The translations under genes and the position numbers were made by a program. Shown piece by piece: positions 34,079 to 42,654 of a stretch of DNA of 64,000 nt; position 1 is the stretch's first letter, and each line of letters starts with the position of its first letter. Source of the DNA: Chitinophaga chungangae (GTDB lineage Bacteria; Bacteroidota; Bacteroidia; Chitinophagales; Chitinophagaceae); assembly GCF_017742215.1 (NCBI RefSeq), contig NZ_JAGHKP010000001.1:744001-808000 (forward strand), read 5' to 3'. The notes under the pieces are model-generated. The model saw only the letters and a list, made by a program, of their open reading frames with translations, made no database searches and was not told where the DNA came from.

Positions 34079-36592
34079 TTATTTCCAATCCGCGGCTTTT
34101 TTCTGGTCGCGGAGCGTTTCGAATTTTACGGTCGGGTCTTTTTCTTCGGGTGCATTGATGAAATGCGAGAATTTTTTGCGCAGTTCCGGGCTTTCCACCA
34201 CTTCTTTCCATTCGCATTTGTAATTGTCCACGAGCGACTGCATTTCCGCTTCCAGCGATGCGGCAATGCCCAGGCTGTCGTTCACCACCACGTTGCGGAG
34301 GTATTCGATGCCGCCTTCCAGTTTGTTGAGCCAGGTGGCGGTGCGGGTGAGGGGGTCGGCGGTTTTGATGTAGAACATCAGGAAGCGGTCGATATACCGG
34401 ATGCAGGTTTCGCTGTCGAGGTCTTGCGCCAGCAGCAGCGCGTGCTGCGGTTTGGAGCCGCCGTTGCCGCATACATAAAGGTTCCAGCCTTTTTCTGTGG
34501 CGATGATGCCGAAGTCTTTCGACTGCGCTTCCGCGCACTCCCTGATGCAGCCCGATACCGCGCTTTTAATTTTGTGCGGCGCGCGCAACCCGCGGTACCT
34601 TTCTTCGATGCGGATGGCGTAACTCACGCTGTCGTGCAGGCCAAAGCGGCACCAGGTAGAACCTACGCAGCTTTTTACCGTTCTGAGCGCTTTGCCATAA
34701 GCGTGCCCGCTCTCGAAACCCGCCGCTATCAAGGCTTCCCAGATAGCAGGCAGGTCGCCGAGATGCGCGCCGAAGAGGTCGATGCGCTGGCCGCCGGTAA
34801 TTTTGGTGTAGAGATTATAGTCTTTGGCGATGGTGCCGATGATGATCAGTTTTTCCGGCGTGATCTCTCCGCCGGGGATGCGGGGCACCACGGAATAGGT
34901 GCCGCCTTTCTGGATGTTCGCAAGATAACGGTCGTTGCTGTCCTGCGCGGTGTCGTTGCCTTTGGCGAGGATCATGTCGTTCCATAAACTGGCGAGAATG
35001 GAGCTGACCACGGGTTTGCAGATCTCACAGCCTTCGCCGTGACCGTAATGGTCCAGCGCTTCGTCGAAAGAGCGGAGCGATTTTACTTTGATGAGATCGA
35101 GCAGTTCCTGGCGGGAATAATCGAAGTGCTCGCATACCACGTTGCGGATGTATTTGCCCTGCGCCTTCATGGTGGCGGAAATAAGGTCTTTCACCATCGG
35201 CGTGCAGCCGCCGCAGCAGGTGCCGGCTTTGGTACATTTTTTAACTGCGTCCAACGTTTCTTGGCCGTCTGTAACGGCCTGGCAGATGGCGGCTTTGGTG
35301 ATGCTTTCACAGCTGCAGATCACCGCTTCGTCCGGCAAGGCGTCTACGCCCGCGCCTGCGGATGCGCTGCCGTTGCGTGGGCCCAGCAGGATGTCTGCAG
35401 GATTGGCGGGCAGCGGCATGTTGTTCTTGCAGGTTTGCAGCAGCATGTTGTATGCGTCCGCATTTCCGATGAGGATGCCGCCGAGCAGGTATTTACCGTC
35501 CTGCGACACGTTGATGCGCTGGTAAACGCCGCTGATGCTGTCTTCCATCACGATGCTATGGCCCTGGCCGGGGAAAGGGTCGCCGAAACTGGCCACGTCT
35601 ACGCCGATGAGCTTCAGTTTGGTGCTCATGTCGAAGCCGGTGAAGGATTTCAGCGCGGATGAATCTTGCCTGGAAGTTTCGGTGATATGCGTGGCGGCTA
35701 CTTCGGCCATTTCATACCCGGGCGCTACCAGCCCGTAGATCATATTATTATATAAGGCGCATTCGCCGATGGCGTAAATGAAAGGGTCGGTGGTCTGCAG
35801 CAGGTCGTTCACCACAATGCCGCCGCGCGGGCCGGTTTCGAGGCCGCAGGCCGCGGCCAGTTCGTCGCGTGGTTTGATGCCGGCGGAGATCACGAGCATG
35901 TCTGCATTCAGCGAGGTGCCGTCGGAGAAGGCAAGACCGGTGATAGTATCTTCGCCGAGGATGGCTGAAGTATTTTTGCCGGTGAGCACCTGCAGGCCGA
36001 GCTGCTGGAGTTTGGACTGCAAAACGGCGGAGCCTTTATCGTCGATCTGGCGGGGCATCAGCCTGGGGGCGAACTCGATCACGCTGGTGTCGGCAATGCC
36101 GAGGTCCAGCAGGGCTTTGGCGGCTTCCAGCCCGAGCAGCCCTCCGCCGATCACGGCGCCGCGGCTGGTGCGGGGTGCGTAGCTTTTCATCAGCTCCAGG
36201 TCTTCGATGGTACGGTAAATAAATACGCCTTTTTTATCCGTTCCTGCTATATTAGGCACAAAAGCGGCGGAGCCGGTGGCCATCACGAGAAAGTCGTATG
36301 TTTCGGAAATGCCTTTCAGGGAAGTAACGGTTTTGTTGACGCGGTCGATGGAATGGACAGGATCGCCAAGATGAAGGGTGATGCCCTGGGAGACGTACCA
36401 GCCGGCGGGGGCGAGGAAAAGATCGTCTGCAGTTTTGCCGGAAAAGTATTCGCTGAGATGAACGCGGTCGTACGCGGGGAGGGTTTCTTCGCCAAAAATG
36501 ACGATACGGGCGGTGTTTATGCCAAGTTTTTGTGTGATTTTCTCACAAAATTTATGGCCGACCATGCCATTTCCAATTACTACGATCTTCAT
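34079..36592 (-). CDS. nirB: Nitrite reductase (NADH) large subunit
   Basis: 837 residues. Order: FAD/NADH oxidoreductase (about 1-400, VVIGNGMVGHKFCEKI and RGAVIGGGLLGLEAAKALLDLG), BFD-like [2Fe-2S] domains (about 425-540, CSCESITKAAICQ ... CTKAGTCCGGCTPMVK and a second CEICKP unit), and the siroheme/[4Fe-4S] reductase domain. The latter has the ligands CVGSTWC (CX5C) and GCIREC (CX3C), then the nearby ATEKGWNLYVCGNGG. It reduces nitrite by six electrons to ammonium. First gene of the operon; an FNR-type box lies 70 bp upstream of its start. Confidence 0.95.
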   Translation of the reverse strand: MKIVVIGNGMVGHKFCEKITQKLGINTARIVIFGEETLPAYDRVHLSEYFSGKTADDLFLAPAGWYVSQGITLHLGDPVHSIDRVNKTVTSLKGISETYDFLVMATGSAAFVPNIAGTDKKGVFIYRTIEDLELMKSYAPRTSRGAVIGGGLLGLEAAKALLDLGIADTSVIEFAPRLMPRQIDDKGSAVLQSKLQQLGLQVLTGKNTSAILGEDTITGLAFSDGTSLNADMLVISAGIKPRDELAAACGLETGPRGGIVVNDLLQTTDPFIYAIGECALYNNMIYGLVAPGYEMAEVAATHITETSRQDSSALKSFTGFDMSTKLKLIGVDVASFGDPFPGQGHSIVMEDSISGVYQRINVSQDGKYLLGGILIGNADAYNMLLQTCKNNMPLPANPADILLGPRNGSASAGAGVDALPDEAVICSCESITKAAICQAVTDGQETLDAVKKCTKAGTCCGGCTPMVKDLISATMKAQGKYIRNVVCEHFDYSRQELLDLIKVKSLRSFDEALDHYGHGEGCEICKPVVSSILASLWNDMILAKGNDTAQDSNDRYLANIQKGGTYSVVPRIPGGEITPEKLIIIGTIAKDYNLYTKITGGQRIDLFGAHLGDLPAIWEALIAAGFESGHAYGKALRTVKSCVGSTWCRFGLHDSVSYAIRIEERYRGLRAPHKIKSAVSGCIRECAEAQSKDFGIIATEKGWNLYVCGNGGSKPQHALLLAQDLDSETCIRYIDRFLMFYIKTADPLTRTATWLNKLEGGIEYLRNVVVNDSLGIAASLEAEMQSLVDNYKCEWKEVVESPELRKKFSHFINAPEEKDPTVKFETLRDQKKAADWK

Positions 36593-36661
36593 AATAGATA
36601 TATTAATAAATAATTAATATAATTGTTATCAGCTTTAAAAACGTAGAAATTGAATTAGGTG

Positions 36662-36677
36662 TATGATCTGTATCATA
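36662..36677. promoter_or_regulatory. FNR-type operator between nirB and cobA
   Basis: TATGATCTGTATCATA: a perfect TATGAT-N4-ATCATA dyad with the TGAT-N4-ATCA core of Crp/Fnr-family sites (FNR consensus TTGAT-N4-ATCAA). On the nirB strand it would lie about 38-41 bp before a start site predicted from TACGTTTT (36645-36638), the class-II activator position. It is about 76 bp before the predicted cobA start site. The likely binder is the Crp/Fnr protein encoded at 37518. Confidence 0.75.
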
Positions 36678-36710
36678 AATTTACGGCAAAATGTTTTAAA
36701 TTTTGGTATG

Positions 36711-36739
36711 TTTGGTCTGATAATAGTTATATATATTTA
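36711..36739 (+). promoter_or_regulatory. Predicted promoter of cobA and the FNR-like gene
   Basis: TTTG (36711-36714), a 17-bp spacer, then TATATTTA (36732-36739), close to the Bacteroidota TTTG ... TAnnTTTG pattern. The ATG of cobA follows at 36758. Pattern-based inference. Confidence 0.4.
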
Positions 36740-36757
36740 ATCATAATGTGATATTCT

Positions 36758-37531
36758 ATGCCTGAAGCTGCATTAACTTTGATCGGGGCGGGGCCGGGAG
36801 ACCCGGAAATGATCACTTTAAAAGCCATCCGCGCCCTCGGTTCCGCCGATGTAGTGCTGTACGATGCCCTCGTAAACCCGCAGTTGCTTGAATATGCGCC
36901 CAAACAGGCCGTTTGCCAATTCGTCGGCAAACGTTTCGGCTGCCATTCCCTCTCGCAGGACGAGATCAACGAGCTGATTATCAGTTCCGCAAAACAATAC
37001 GGGCATGTCGTGCGGCTCAAAGGCGGCGACCCGTTCGTATTCGGCAGGGCGGTGGAAGAAATTGAAGCGGCCTCCCGCGCCGGCATTCGCGTAAAAGTGG
37101 TGCCCGGCATTTCAAGCGCTCTTTCCGTACCGGCCATGCAAATGATCCCGCTCACCAGCCGCGGCGTGGCCGAAAGTTTCTGGGTAACCACCGGCACCAC
37201 CCGCAGCGGCGACATTTCCGGAGACGTTTATCTCGCCGCCCGGTCTACCGCCACCGTGGTCATTTTAATGGCCATGAGTCGCATCGGCGCCATCATGGAC
37301 ATTTTTAAAGAAGCCGGGAAAACGAACGTACCCGTGGCCGTGATCCAGAACGGTACCACCGACCAGGAAAAGATCCTCACCGGCAAAGTGTCTGGCATTG
37401 CGGCGGAAGCGGAGGCGCAGGGCGTTGGCAACCCCGCCGTGATCGTGATCGGCGAAGTGGTAAAGTGGCGGGAGCAGCTGGCGGGCATCGTGGCCAGCGC
37501 GCAAGGTCATTATATATATGAAGAAAGATAA
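36758..37531 (+). CDS. cobA: Uroporphyrinogen-III C-methyltransferase
   Basis: 257 residues. Adds two methyl groups to uroporphyrinogen III to give precorrin-2, the siroheme precursor needed by NirB. Motifs: LIGAGPGDPEMITLKAIRAL, VRLKGGDPFVFGRAVEEIEA, VVPGISSALSVPAMQMIPLTSRGV. The dehydrogenase/ferrochelatase steps (the CysG N-terminal part) are not encoded here and must lie elsewhere. The divergent position from nirB across one FNR-type box supports co-regulation. Confidence 0.92.
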   Translation: MPEAALTLIGAGPGDPEMITLKAIRALGSADVVLYDALVNPQLLEYAPKQAVCQFVGKRFGCHSLSQDEINELIISSAKQYGHVVRLKGGDPFVFGRAVEEIEAASRAGIRVKVVPGISSALSVPAMQMIPLTSRGVAESFWVTTGTTRSGDISGDVYLAARSTATVVILMAMSRIGAIMDIFKEAGKTNVPVAVIQNGTTDQEKILTGKVSGIAAEAEAQGVGNPAVIVIGEVVKWREQLAGIVASAQGHYIYEER

Positions 37532-38216
37532 ACCGGGTTGCGATACCCAAACCTGCATGGTGTGCCGTTTGTGCATGAAAGAATGGCTGCCCGCCGTGGA
37601 AGCCGGCAGCAAACATTTCACTTACCGCAAGGGGCAGGAGCTGTTCAGGGAAGGAGATCCGGTGAAAGGGATCTTTTTCATCTACAAAGGCAGCGTAAAA
37701 GTGCATAAACATTGGGACGAAGAAAAGGAGCTGATCCTTCGTTTCGCCCGGAAAGGAGACATTGTCGGTCACCGCGGGATCGGTCTGCAGCCCGTGTACC
37801 CCGTTACGGCTACCGCGCTGGAGCAGGTAACGGTCTGTTATTTCGATCTTGTTTTTTGGGAAGCGTCTTTAAAGGTCAACCAGCCTTTATTGTACGAACT
37901 GATGTTGTTCTACGCCCGCGAGCTGCAGGAATCCGAAAGAAAAATGCGCAACCTTGCGCATATGCCGGTGAAAGGACGGATCGCGCAGGCCCTGGTGTCG
38001 CTGGAAAAACAATTCGGCAGGAATGAGAACGGTTTTATCGGCTTCACGCTTTCGCGGCAGGACCTTGCGTCTTACATCGGCGCCACTTACGAAACCACGT
38101 TCAGGATCTTGCAGGAAATGATCCAGGAACACCTGGTCGTAATCTCCGGCAAAGAGATCGCGATCACGGACGAGGCCCGGCTCTTGCGTTTATGCGGGCT
38201 GCCGGAGGGGAAATAA
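37518..38216 (+). CDS. Crp/Fnr family regulator with a possible N-terminal Fe-S motif
   Basis: 232 residues. Residues about 30-145 form the cyclic-nucleotide-binding-like beta roll and dimer helix; residues about 150-225 form the winged helix-turn-helix. N-terminal cysteines Cys8, Cys13, Cys16 and Cys19, plus Cys107 in QVTVCYF (aligning with Cys122 of E. coli FNR, MVCEIPF), could hold an O2-sensitive [4Fe-4S] cluster. The recognition helix reads YETTFR: Glu192 and Arg196 match FNR Glu209 and Arg213, while FNR Ser212 is replaced by Phe195. The gene overlaps cobA by 14 bp and probably acts at the TATGAT-N4-ATCATA site. Confidence 0.85.
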   Translation: MKKDKPGCDTQTCMVCRLCMKEWLPAVEAGSKHFTYRKGQELFREGDPVKGIFFIYKGSVKVHKHWDEEKELILRFARKGDIVGHRGIGLQPVYPVTATALEQVTVCYFDLVFWEASLKVNQPLLYELMLFYARELQESERKMRNLAHMPVKGRIAQALVSLEKQFGRNENGFIGFTLSRQDLASYIGATYETTFRILQEMIQEHLVVISGKEIAITDEARLLRLCGLPEGK

Positions 38217-38316
38217 CGAATTACAACGATGTAGCTCCGGCGGCATAACAACCGTTTCATATTTTTTCAGATATTGCCGCCGTTAAAAAATTCCGCGTTT
38301 TAAACTTACCGCACAT

Positions 38317-39483
38317 ATGCCAATGGAACAAACAATGCGCTGGTTCGGCCCTAACGATCCCGTTAGTCTTTGGGACATCCGGCAAGCCGGCTGCACCGGC
38401 GTCGTAACCGCTCTCCACCAGGTGCCCGTCGGGGAAATATGGACCGTTACGGAGATCAACCGCCGCAAAGCCCTGATCGCCGCCGCCGGTATGCGCTGGT
38501 CCGTAGTGGAAAGCCTGCCCGTGCACGAAGACATCAAACGCGGCACGGGCGATTATGCGCGGTATATCGATAATTACAAGGTCAGCCTGCAAAACCTCGC
38601 CGCCTGCGGCATCACCGTGATCACTTACAATTTTATGCCGGTGATGGACTGGATGCGGACGGACATTAATTATGTAATGCCCGACGGTAGCCGCGCTTTG
38701 TATTACGAACGCAACGCTTTCATCGCTTTTGACCTGTACCTGCTTAAAAGGCCGGGAGCAGAAAAAGATTATACGGCACAAGAGATCGAAGCCGCGGAAA
38801 AACGCCTTGCTTCGATGACCGGAACGGAAAAAGAAACGCTTTTTCACAACGCCCTGCTGGGCCTCCCCGGCAGCGACGACCGTTTTACGCCCGAAGCCGT
38901 GCTGGCAGCGCTCGACAAATACGCGCACATCAACGCGGAAAAACTCCGCGAACATCTTTTTGCTTTCCTGCGCGAAGTAGTGCCCGTAGCGGAATCCCTC
39001 GGCATGCAGCTCGCCATTCACCCGGACGATCCGCCGTATCCCCTGCTGGGCCTGCCCCGCATCGTAAGCACCGAAGCAGACCTGGAAGCCATTCTCAGCG
39101 CCGCGCCTTCACCCGCCAACGGTTTATGTTATTGCACCGGCTCGCTGGGCGTGCGTGCAGACAACGATCTGCCCGGCATCGTGCGCCGTCATGGGGATCA
39201 TATTCATTTTATTCATCTCCGCAACATCCGCCGCGACGGTAGCGGCAATTTCTACGAAGCAGACCATCTCGACGGCGACGTGAACATGTTCGCCGTGGTA
39301 TCCGAGCTTACGCAGGTAATGCAGCGGCGGAAAATTTCGCTGCCCATGCGCCCCGATCACGGTCACCAGATGCTCGACGATCTCGGCAAACAAACCTACC
39401 CGGGATATAGCGCCATCGGGCGTTTGAAGGGATTGGCGGAACTGCGCGGGCTGGAGTACGGTATTTTGCAATACCAGCGTTAA
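38317..39483 (+). CDS. uxuA: Mannonate dehydratase
   Basis: 388 residues. Dehydrates D-mannonate to 2-keto-3-deoxygluconate in hexuronate breakdown. Family blocks: [88 protein letters not shown], and the metal-binding region near [13 protein letters not shown]. No other uronate genes are adjacent; an MFS transporter of the drug-exporter type follows after 23 bp. Confidence 0.93.
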   Translation: MPMEQTMRWFGPNDPVSLWDIRQAGCTGVVTALHQVPVGEIWTVTEINRRKALIAAAGMRWSVVESLPVHEDIKRGTGDYARYIDNYKVSLQNLAACGITVITYNFMPVMDWMRTDINYVMPDGSRALYYERNAFIAFDLYLLKRPGAEKDYTAQEIEAAEKRLASMTGTEKETLFHNALLGLPGSDDRFTPEAVLAALDKYAHINAEKLREHLFAFLREVVPVAESLGMQLAIHPDDPPYPLLGLPRIVSTEADLEAILSAAPSPANGLCYCTGSLGVRADNDLPGIVRRHGDHIHFIHLRNIRRDGSGNFYEADHLDGDVNMFAVVSELTQVMQRRKISLPMRPDHGHQMLDDLGKQTYPGYSAIGRLKGLAELRGLEYGILQYQR

Positions 39484-39506
39484 CTATACGCCGATCAATT
39501 TATTTT

Positions 39507-40766
39507 ATGTTTCAAAGCCGGATTTTCTCACGATCTTCGCGTGAAATTTCCCCGGCTTTGAAACGTTCGACCTATTTTTTTCTGATCCTGATCCTCGGAA
39601 GCCTTACTGCCCTCGGCCCTTTCACGATAGATATGTATTTGCCCGGCTTCGGGGCTATCGCACAAGATCTTCACACGGATGTATCCAGCGTTGGTCTTAC
39701 TTTGTCCAGTTATTTCTTCGGCATTTTCGCCGGGCAATTGCTGTTCGGCCCGCTGCTGGACAAATTCGGGCGCAAACGCCCGCTTTACATCGGTTTACTG
39801 GTGTATATCCTTACTTCTGCCGGTTGTGTGATCACCCAAAATATTGATCATTTCATCGCGTTGCGGTTCTTCCAGGCAATCGGCAGCTGCGCCGCGACAG
39901 TGACCGCCATGGCAATGGTGCGCGACCTCTTCCCTGTGAGCGAGAATGCAAAGGTTTTCGCACTGCTGATGCTCGTTGTAGGCGCTTCGCCGATGATCGC
40001 GCCGACAGTGGGAGGGTATGTGACCAGTTCCATCGGATGGCACGCGATCTTTATCATTTTAACGATCATGGGCATACTGATGCTGTTAGCCAGTATTTTT
40101 TGGCTCCCGGGCAGTTTTAAACCGGACCGTGCGCTTTCGCTTGCGCCGGGGCCTATTATCCGGGGTTTCTGGCAAGTAGCGAAGGAAGCCCGGTTTTATA
40201 CTTATGCGATAACGGGCGCAATCGCTTTTTCTGCTTTGTTCGCTTATGTGTCCGCTTCGCCGAAAGTTTTTATGGACGTGTATCATGTAGACGAGAAAGT
40301 TTACGGCTGGATTTTCGCTGCATTATCCGTTGGATTTATCGGTTCAAGCCAGGTGAATACTTTGTTGCTGCGAAGATTTTCGAGCGTGCAGATCCTGCCG
40401 GTGGCGCTGGGCGTACAGTCTTCCGTGGGACTGCTTTTTGCCGTCGCTGCCGCTGGCGGATGGTTGAGCCTTTGGAGCACATTGGCGTTGCTGTTCATTT
40501 TGCTGTGCAGCCTTGGTTTTGTGAACCCCAATACCGCCGCGCTTTCGCTTGCCCCGTTCGAAAGAAATGCGGGAACTGCATCGTCGTTACTGGGCGCATT
40601 GCAAATGGGCGCGGGCGGGCTCGCTTCGGTGTTTGTAAGTCTCGATAAAACAAACAGCGCGCTGCCGCTGGCTTTGGTGATGGCAGTGACGGGAAGCGTT
40701 GCGCTGGCCGTATTGCTCATTTGCCGGAGGAACATCCGACCGGAAGCACCGCTCGGCACCGCCTGA
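39507..40766 (+). CDS. Bcr/CflA-family MFS efflux transporter
   Basis: 419 residues, twelve helices. FFLILILGSLTALGPFTIDMYLPGFGAIAQDL is the Bcr/CflA opening and GPLLDKFGRKRPLYIGLLVY the MFS loop-2/3 motif. Likely a proton-coupled multidrug or sulfonamide/bicyclomycin exporter. The 27 residues before the first helix are unusually long and are encoded by a nested inverted repeat (39509-39564) beginning at the start codon, which may impede translation initiation. There is no alternative in-frame start before the first helix. Confidence 0.85.
   Translation: MFQSRIFSRSSREISPALKRSTYFFLILILGSLTALGPFTIDMYLPGFGAIAQDLHTDVSSVGLTLSSYFFGIFAGQLLFGPLLDKFGRKRPLYIGLLVYILTSAGCVITQNIDHFIALRFFQAIGSCAATVTAMAMVRDLFPVSENAKVFALLMLVVGASPMIAPTVGGYVTSSIGWHAIFIILTIMGILMLLASIFWLPGSFKPDRALSLAPGPIIRGFWQVAKEARFYTYAITGAIAFSALFAYVSASPKVFMDVYHVDEKVYGWIFAALSVGFIGSSQVNTLLLRRFSSVQILPVALGVQSSVGLLFAVAAAGGWLSLWSTLALLFILLCSLGFVNPNTAALSLAPFERNAGTASSLLGALQMGAGGLASVFVSLDKTNSALPLALVMAVTGSVALAVLLICRRNIRPEAPLGTA
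39509..39564 (+). repeat. Nested hairpin overlapping the MFS start codon
   Basis: GTTTCAAAGCCGG (39509-39521) pairs with CCGGCTTTGAAAC (39552-39564); an inner TCACG/CGTGA pair sits inside. Twenty-odd bases further on is a run of seven T's. It may terminate uxuA transcription, or regulate translation of the MFS gene, whose ATG (39507) abuts the stem. Confidence 0.55.
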
Positions 40767-40813
40767 CCGGTCTGGGGAAAAAGTCCTAATTTCCCGGTAC
40801 AAATCATCCGCAT

Positions 40814-41485
40814 ATGCCTGACAAGATCCGCGTAATCGTTACCGGTGTTACCGGGATGGTGGGAGAAGGCGTGCTTCACGAATGTCTGCAGCACCCGGCG
40901 GTGGAAGCCGTACTGATCATCAACCGTAAACCCTCCGGCTTCAGTCACCCCAAACTGAAGGAGATCGTCCACGAAGATTTTTTCAACATTACTTCACTGG
41001 CCCCGCAACTGGAAGGTTACGACGGGTGTTTTTTCTGCCTGGGCGTTACTTCTCTCGGCAAAAACGAAGAAACGTATTACCGGCTCACGTACACGCTCAC
41101 CCTGCACGTCGCGGAAGTGATGAGCAAAGCCAGCCCGCAGATGGCTTTCTGTTATATTTCAGGTTCGGGAACGGACAGTAGTGAGAATGGCAGGGTGATG
41201 TGGGCGCGCGTGAAAGGAAAAACGGAGAACGATCTCATGAAACTCCCCTTCAGAGCGGTGTATGCGTTCCGCCCCGGCATCCTGTACGCCACGAAAGGGG
41301 CGAAGAACGTGCCTGCTTTATATAAGTTCGTTTCCTGGCTCTACCCGCTGTTAGGCCCGTTGATACCGTCTTTTGCCGGAACCCTGGCGGAGCTTGGGCA
41401 GGCGATGATCAAAGTGACGATGCATGGTTACGGCAAAAAAGTGCTGGAAGTAAAAGATATCCGCAAAGTGGCGAAAGAATATTAA
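40814..41485 (+). CDS. NAD(P)-binding atypical SDR (HTATIP2/epimerase-like)
   Basis: 223 residues. Rossmann fold with TGVTGMVGEGVLHECL at the N-terminus, the glycine-rich loop TGxxGxxG. Further blocks are GCFFCLGVTSLGKNEETYYRLTYTLTLHVAEV, FCYISGSGTDSSENGRVMWARVKGKTENDLMKL and FRPGILYA. The Tyr of the classical SDR active site is not obvious. It could be a redox-sensing or oxidoreductase protein. Its stop overlaps that of the converging thioredoxin-reductase-like gene within TTAA (41482-41485). Confidence 0.78.
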   Translation: MPDKIRVIVTGVTGMVGEGVLHECLQHPAVEAVLIINRKPSGFSHPKLKEIVHEDFFNITSLAPQLEGYDGCFFCLGVTSLGKNEETYYRLTYTLTLHVAEVMSKASPQMAFCYISGSGTDSSENGRVMWARVKGKTENDLMKLPFRAVYAFRPGILYATKGAKNVPALYKFVSWLYPLLGPLIPSFAGTLAELGQAMIKVTMHGYGKKVLEVKDIRKVAKEY

Positions 41486-42408
41486 ATGTCTTTTTCAAAA
41501 TCTTCCGCGCAAAGCTGGCCGTTGCAGCTGCCTGCCGCGGCATGACCACCCGCTGCGGCCATAGACACCTGGTGCAGCCTGTCGTGGCTCACGTCTCCCG
41601 CCGCAAATACGCCGGGCACAGTGGTTTCATACATAAAATTCACAACCACCGATCCCATCCCGCTCAATTCGCAGCCCAGTTGTTTGGCGATCTCATTATG
41701 GTATTGTAAGGTTTCCCCGCGGTAATACGCCGCTGTTTTGTGAATGGACGAGCCGTCTGCAAACGTAATGCGGATGCCGCCGTTTTCTTTTTCCTTTTGC
41801 ACGGAGGCAATCGGTATTTCGATAGTGGAAAATCCTTTGCGCTGCAATTTTCCTGTTTGCTCGGAACTTAGTGCGGACGGGCCGTTGGTGAGGAAAGTGA
41901 TGTCTTTGTTGAGCTGTGAAACGATCTGCGCGAAATGCCATGCATTATCGCCGTTCGCGATGATGGCGACAGGCTCGCCTTTTATTTCCCAGCCGTGGCA
42001 ATACGGGCAATGAAAAATGGATTCGCCCCAAAGCTCCTGCAGGCCTTCGATAGCGGGCAGAATATCTTTTACGCCGGTGGCGATGATGATCTTTCTTGTT
42101 TCGAAACGTTCGCCGCTGAGCGCGGTGAGCAGGAATCCATGCGTGGTTTTTTCTGCAGTTGCGATGGAAAGCTGTTGCAGCTCTACGGAAGGGTAGGGCT
42201 GAAGCTGTTCCCTGGCGATGCGCAGCAGTTCCGCCGGCGGTTCGCCGTCGCGGGTGAAGAAGTTGTGCGCGTGCGCTGCGGGTTTGTTGCGCGGCGCGCC
42301 GGTATCAAATACGATCGTACGTCTGCCGAAGCGGCCGAGTGTAAGGGCCGCCGCCAATCCCGCGGAAGAACCGCCGACGATCGCGGCTTCATATGCTGTT
42401 GTATTCAT
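41482..42408 (-). CDS. Thioredoxin-reductase-like FAD oxidoreductase
   Basis: 308 residues. FAD loop AIVGGSSAGLAAALTLGRFGRRT, an active-site CPYC in FHCPYCHGWEIKGEPVAII, NAD(P) region after it, and the FAD-binding ending VFAAGDVSHDRLHQVSMAAAGGHAAA. The CxxC motif placement matches low-Mr thioredoxin reductases, but the gene lacks a nearby thioredoxin and the CPYCHGWE variant is typical of a Bacteroidota/Actinobacteria side group of unknown partner. Cytoplasmic. Confidence 0.82.
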   Translation of the reverse strand: MNTTAYEAAIVGGSSAGLAAALTLGRFGRRTIVFDTGAPRNKPAAHAHNFFTRDGEPPAELLRIAREQLQPYPSVELQQLSIATAEKTTHGFLLTALSGERFETRKIIIATGVKDILPAIEGLQELWGESIFHCPYCHGWEIKGEPVAIIANGDNAWHFAQIVSQLNKDITFLTNGPSALSSEQTGKLQRKGFSTIEIPIASVQKEKENGGIRITFADGSSIHKTAAYYRGETLQYHNEIAKQLGCELSGMGSVVVNFMYETTVPGVFAAGDVSHDRLHQVSMAAAGGHAAAGSCNGQLCAEDFEKDI

Positions 42409-42654
42409 ACCATAAAGTTAGGCCGATGCGGCTTTTAAATCTTGTGCAGATAGCGGTAAAAATTGTACTTTTCGAGGATTGATGAAAATGAGACGGTGAT
42501 TTGTGAAACGGTCGATTCATTTATCTTATAGTGTGGTAGCGTTTTTGAATCGATTTGTTTGGACGAAGAGGGGGAACGGTCTGTTGTATTTTTTGAGCGC
42601 CACGAAATCCTTGCGACGTATGCTTAATTTTGGCGGGCCTGGTATTTGCCGGGA

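Noticed and set aside
38238..38282. CGGCGGCA/TGCCGCCG pair after the FNR-like gene.
   Set aside because: 29-nt loop and short stem make a weak terminator; not listed as a feature.
42512..42553. 8-bp inverted repeat TCGATTCA/TGAATCGA between the thioredoxin-reductase-like and YihY genes.
   Set aside because: A 26-nt spacer and no position relative to a clear promoter; likely chance in AT-rich DNA.
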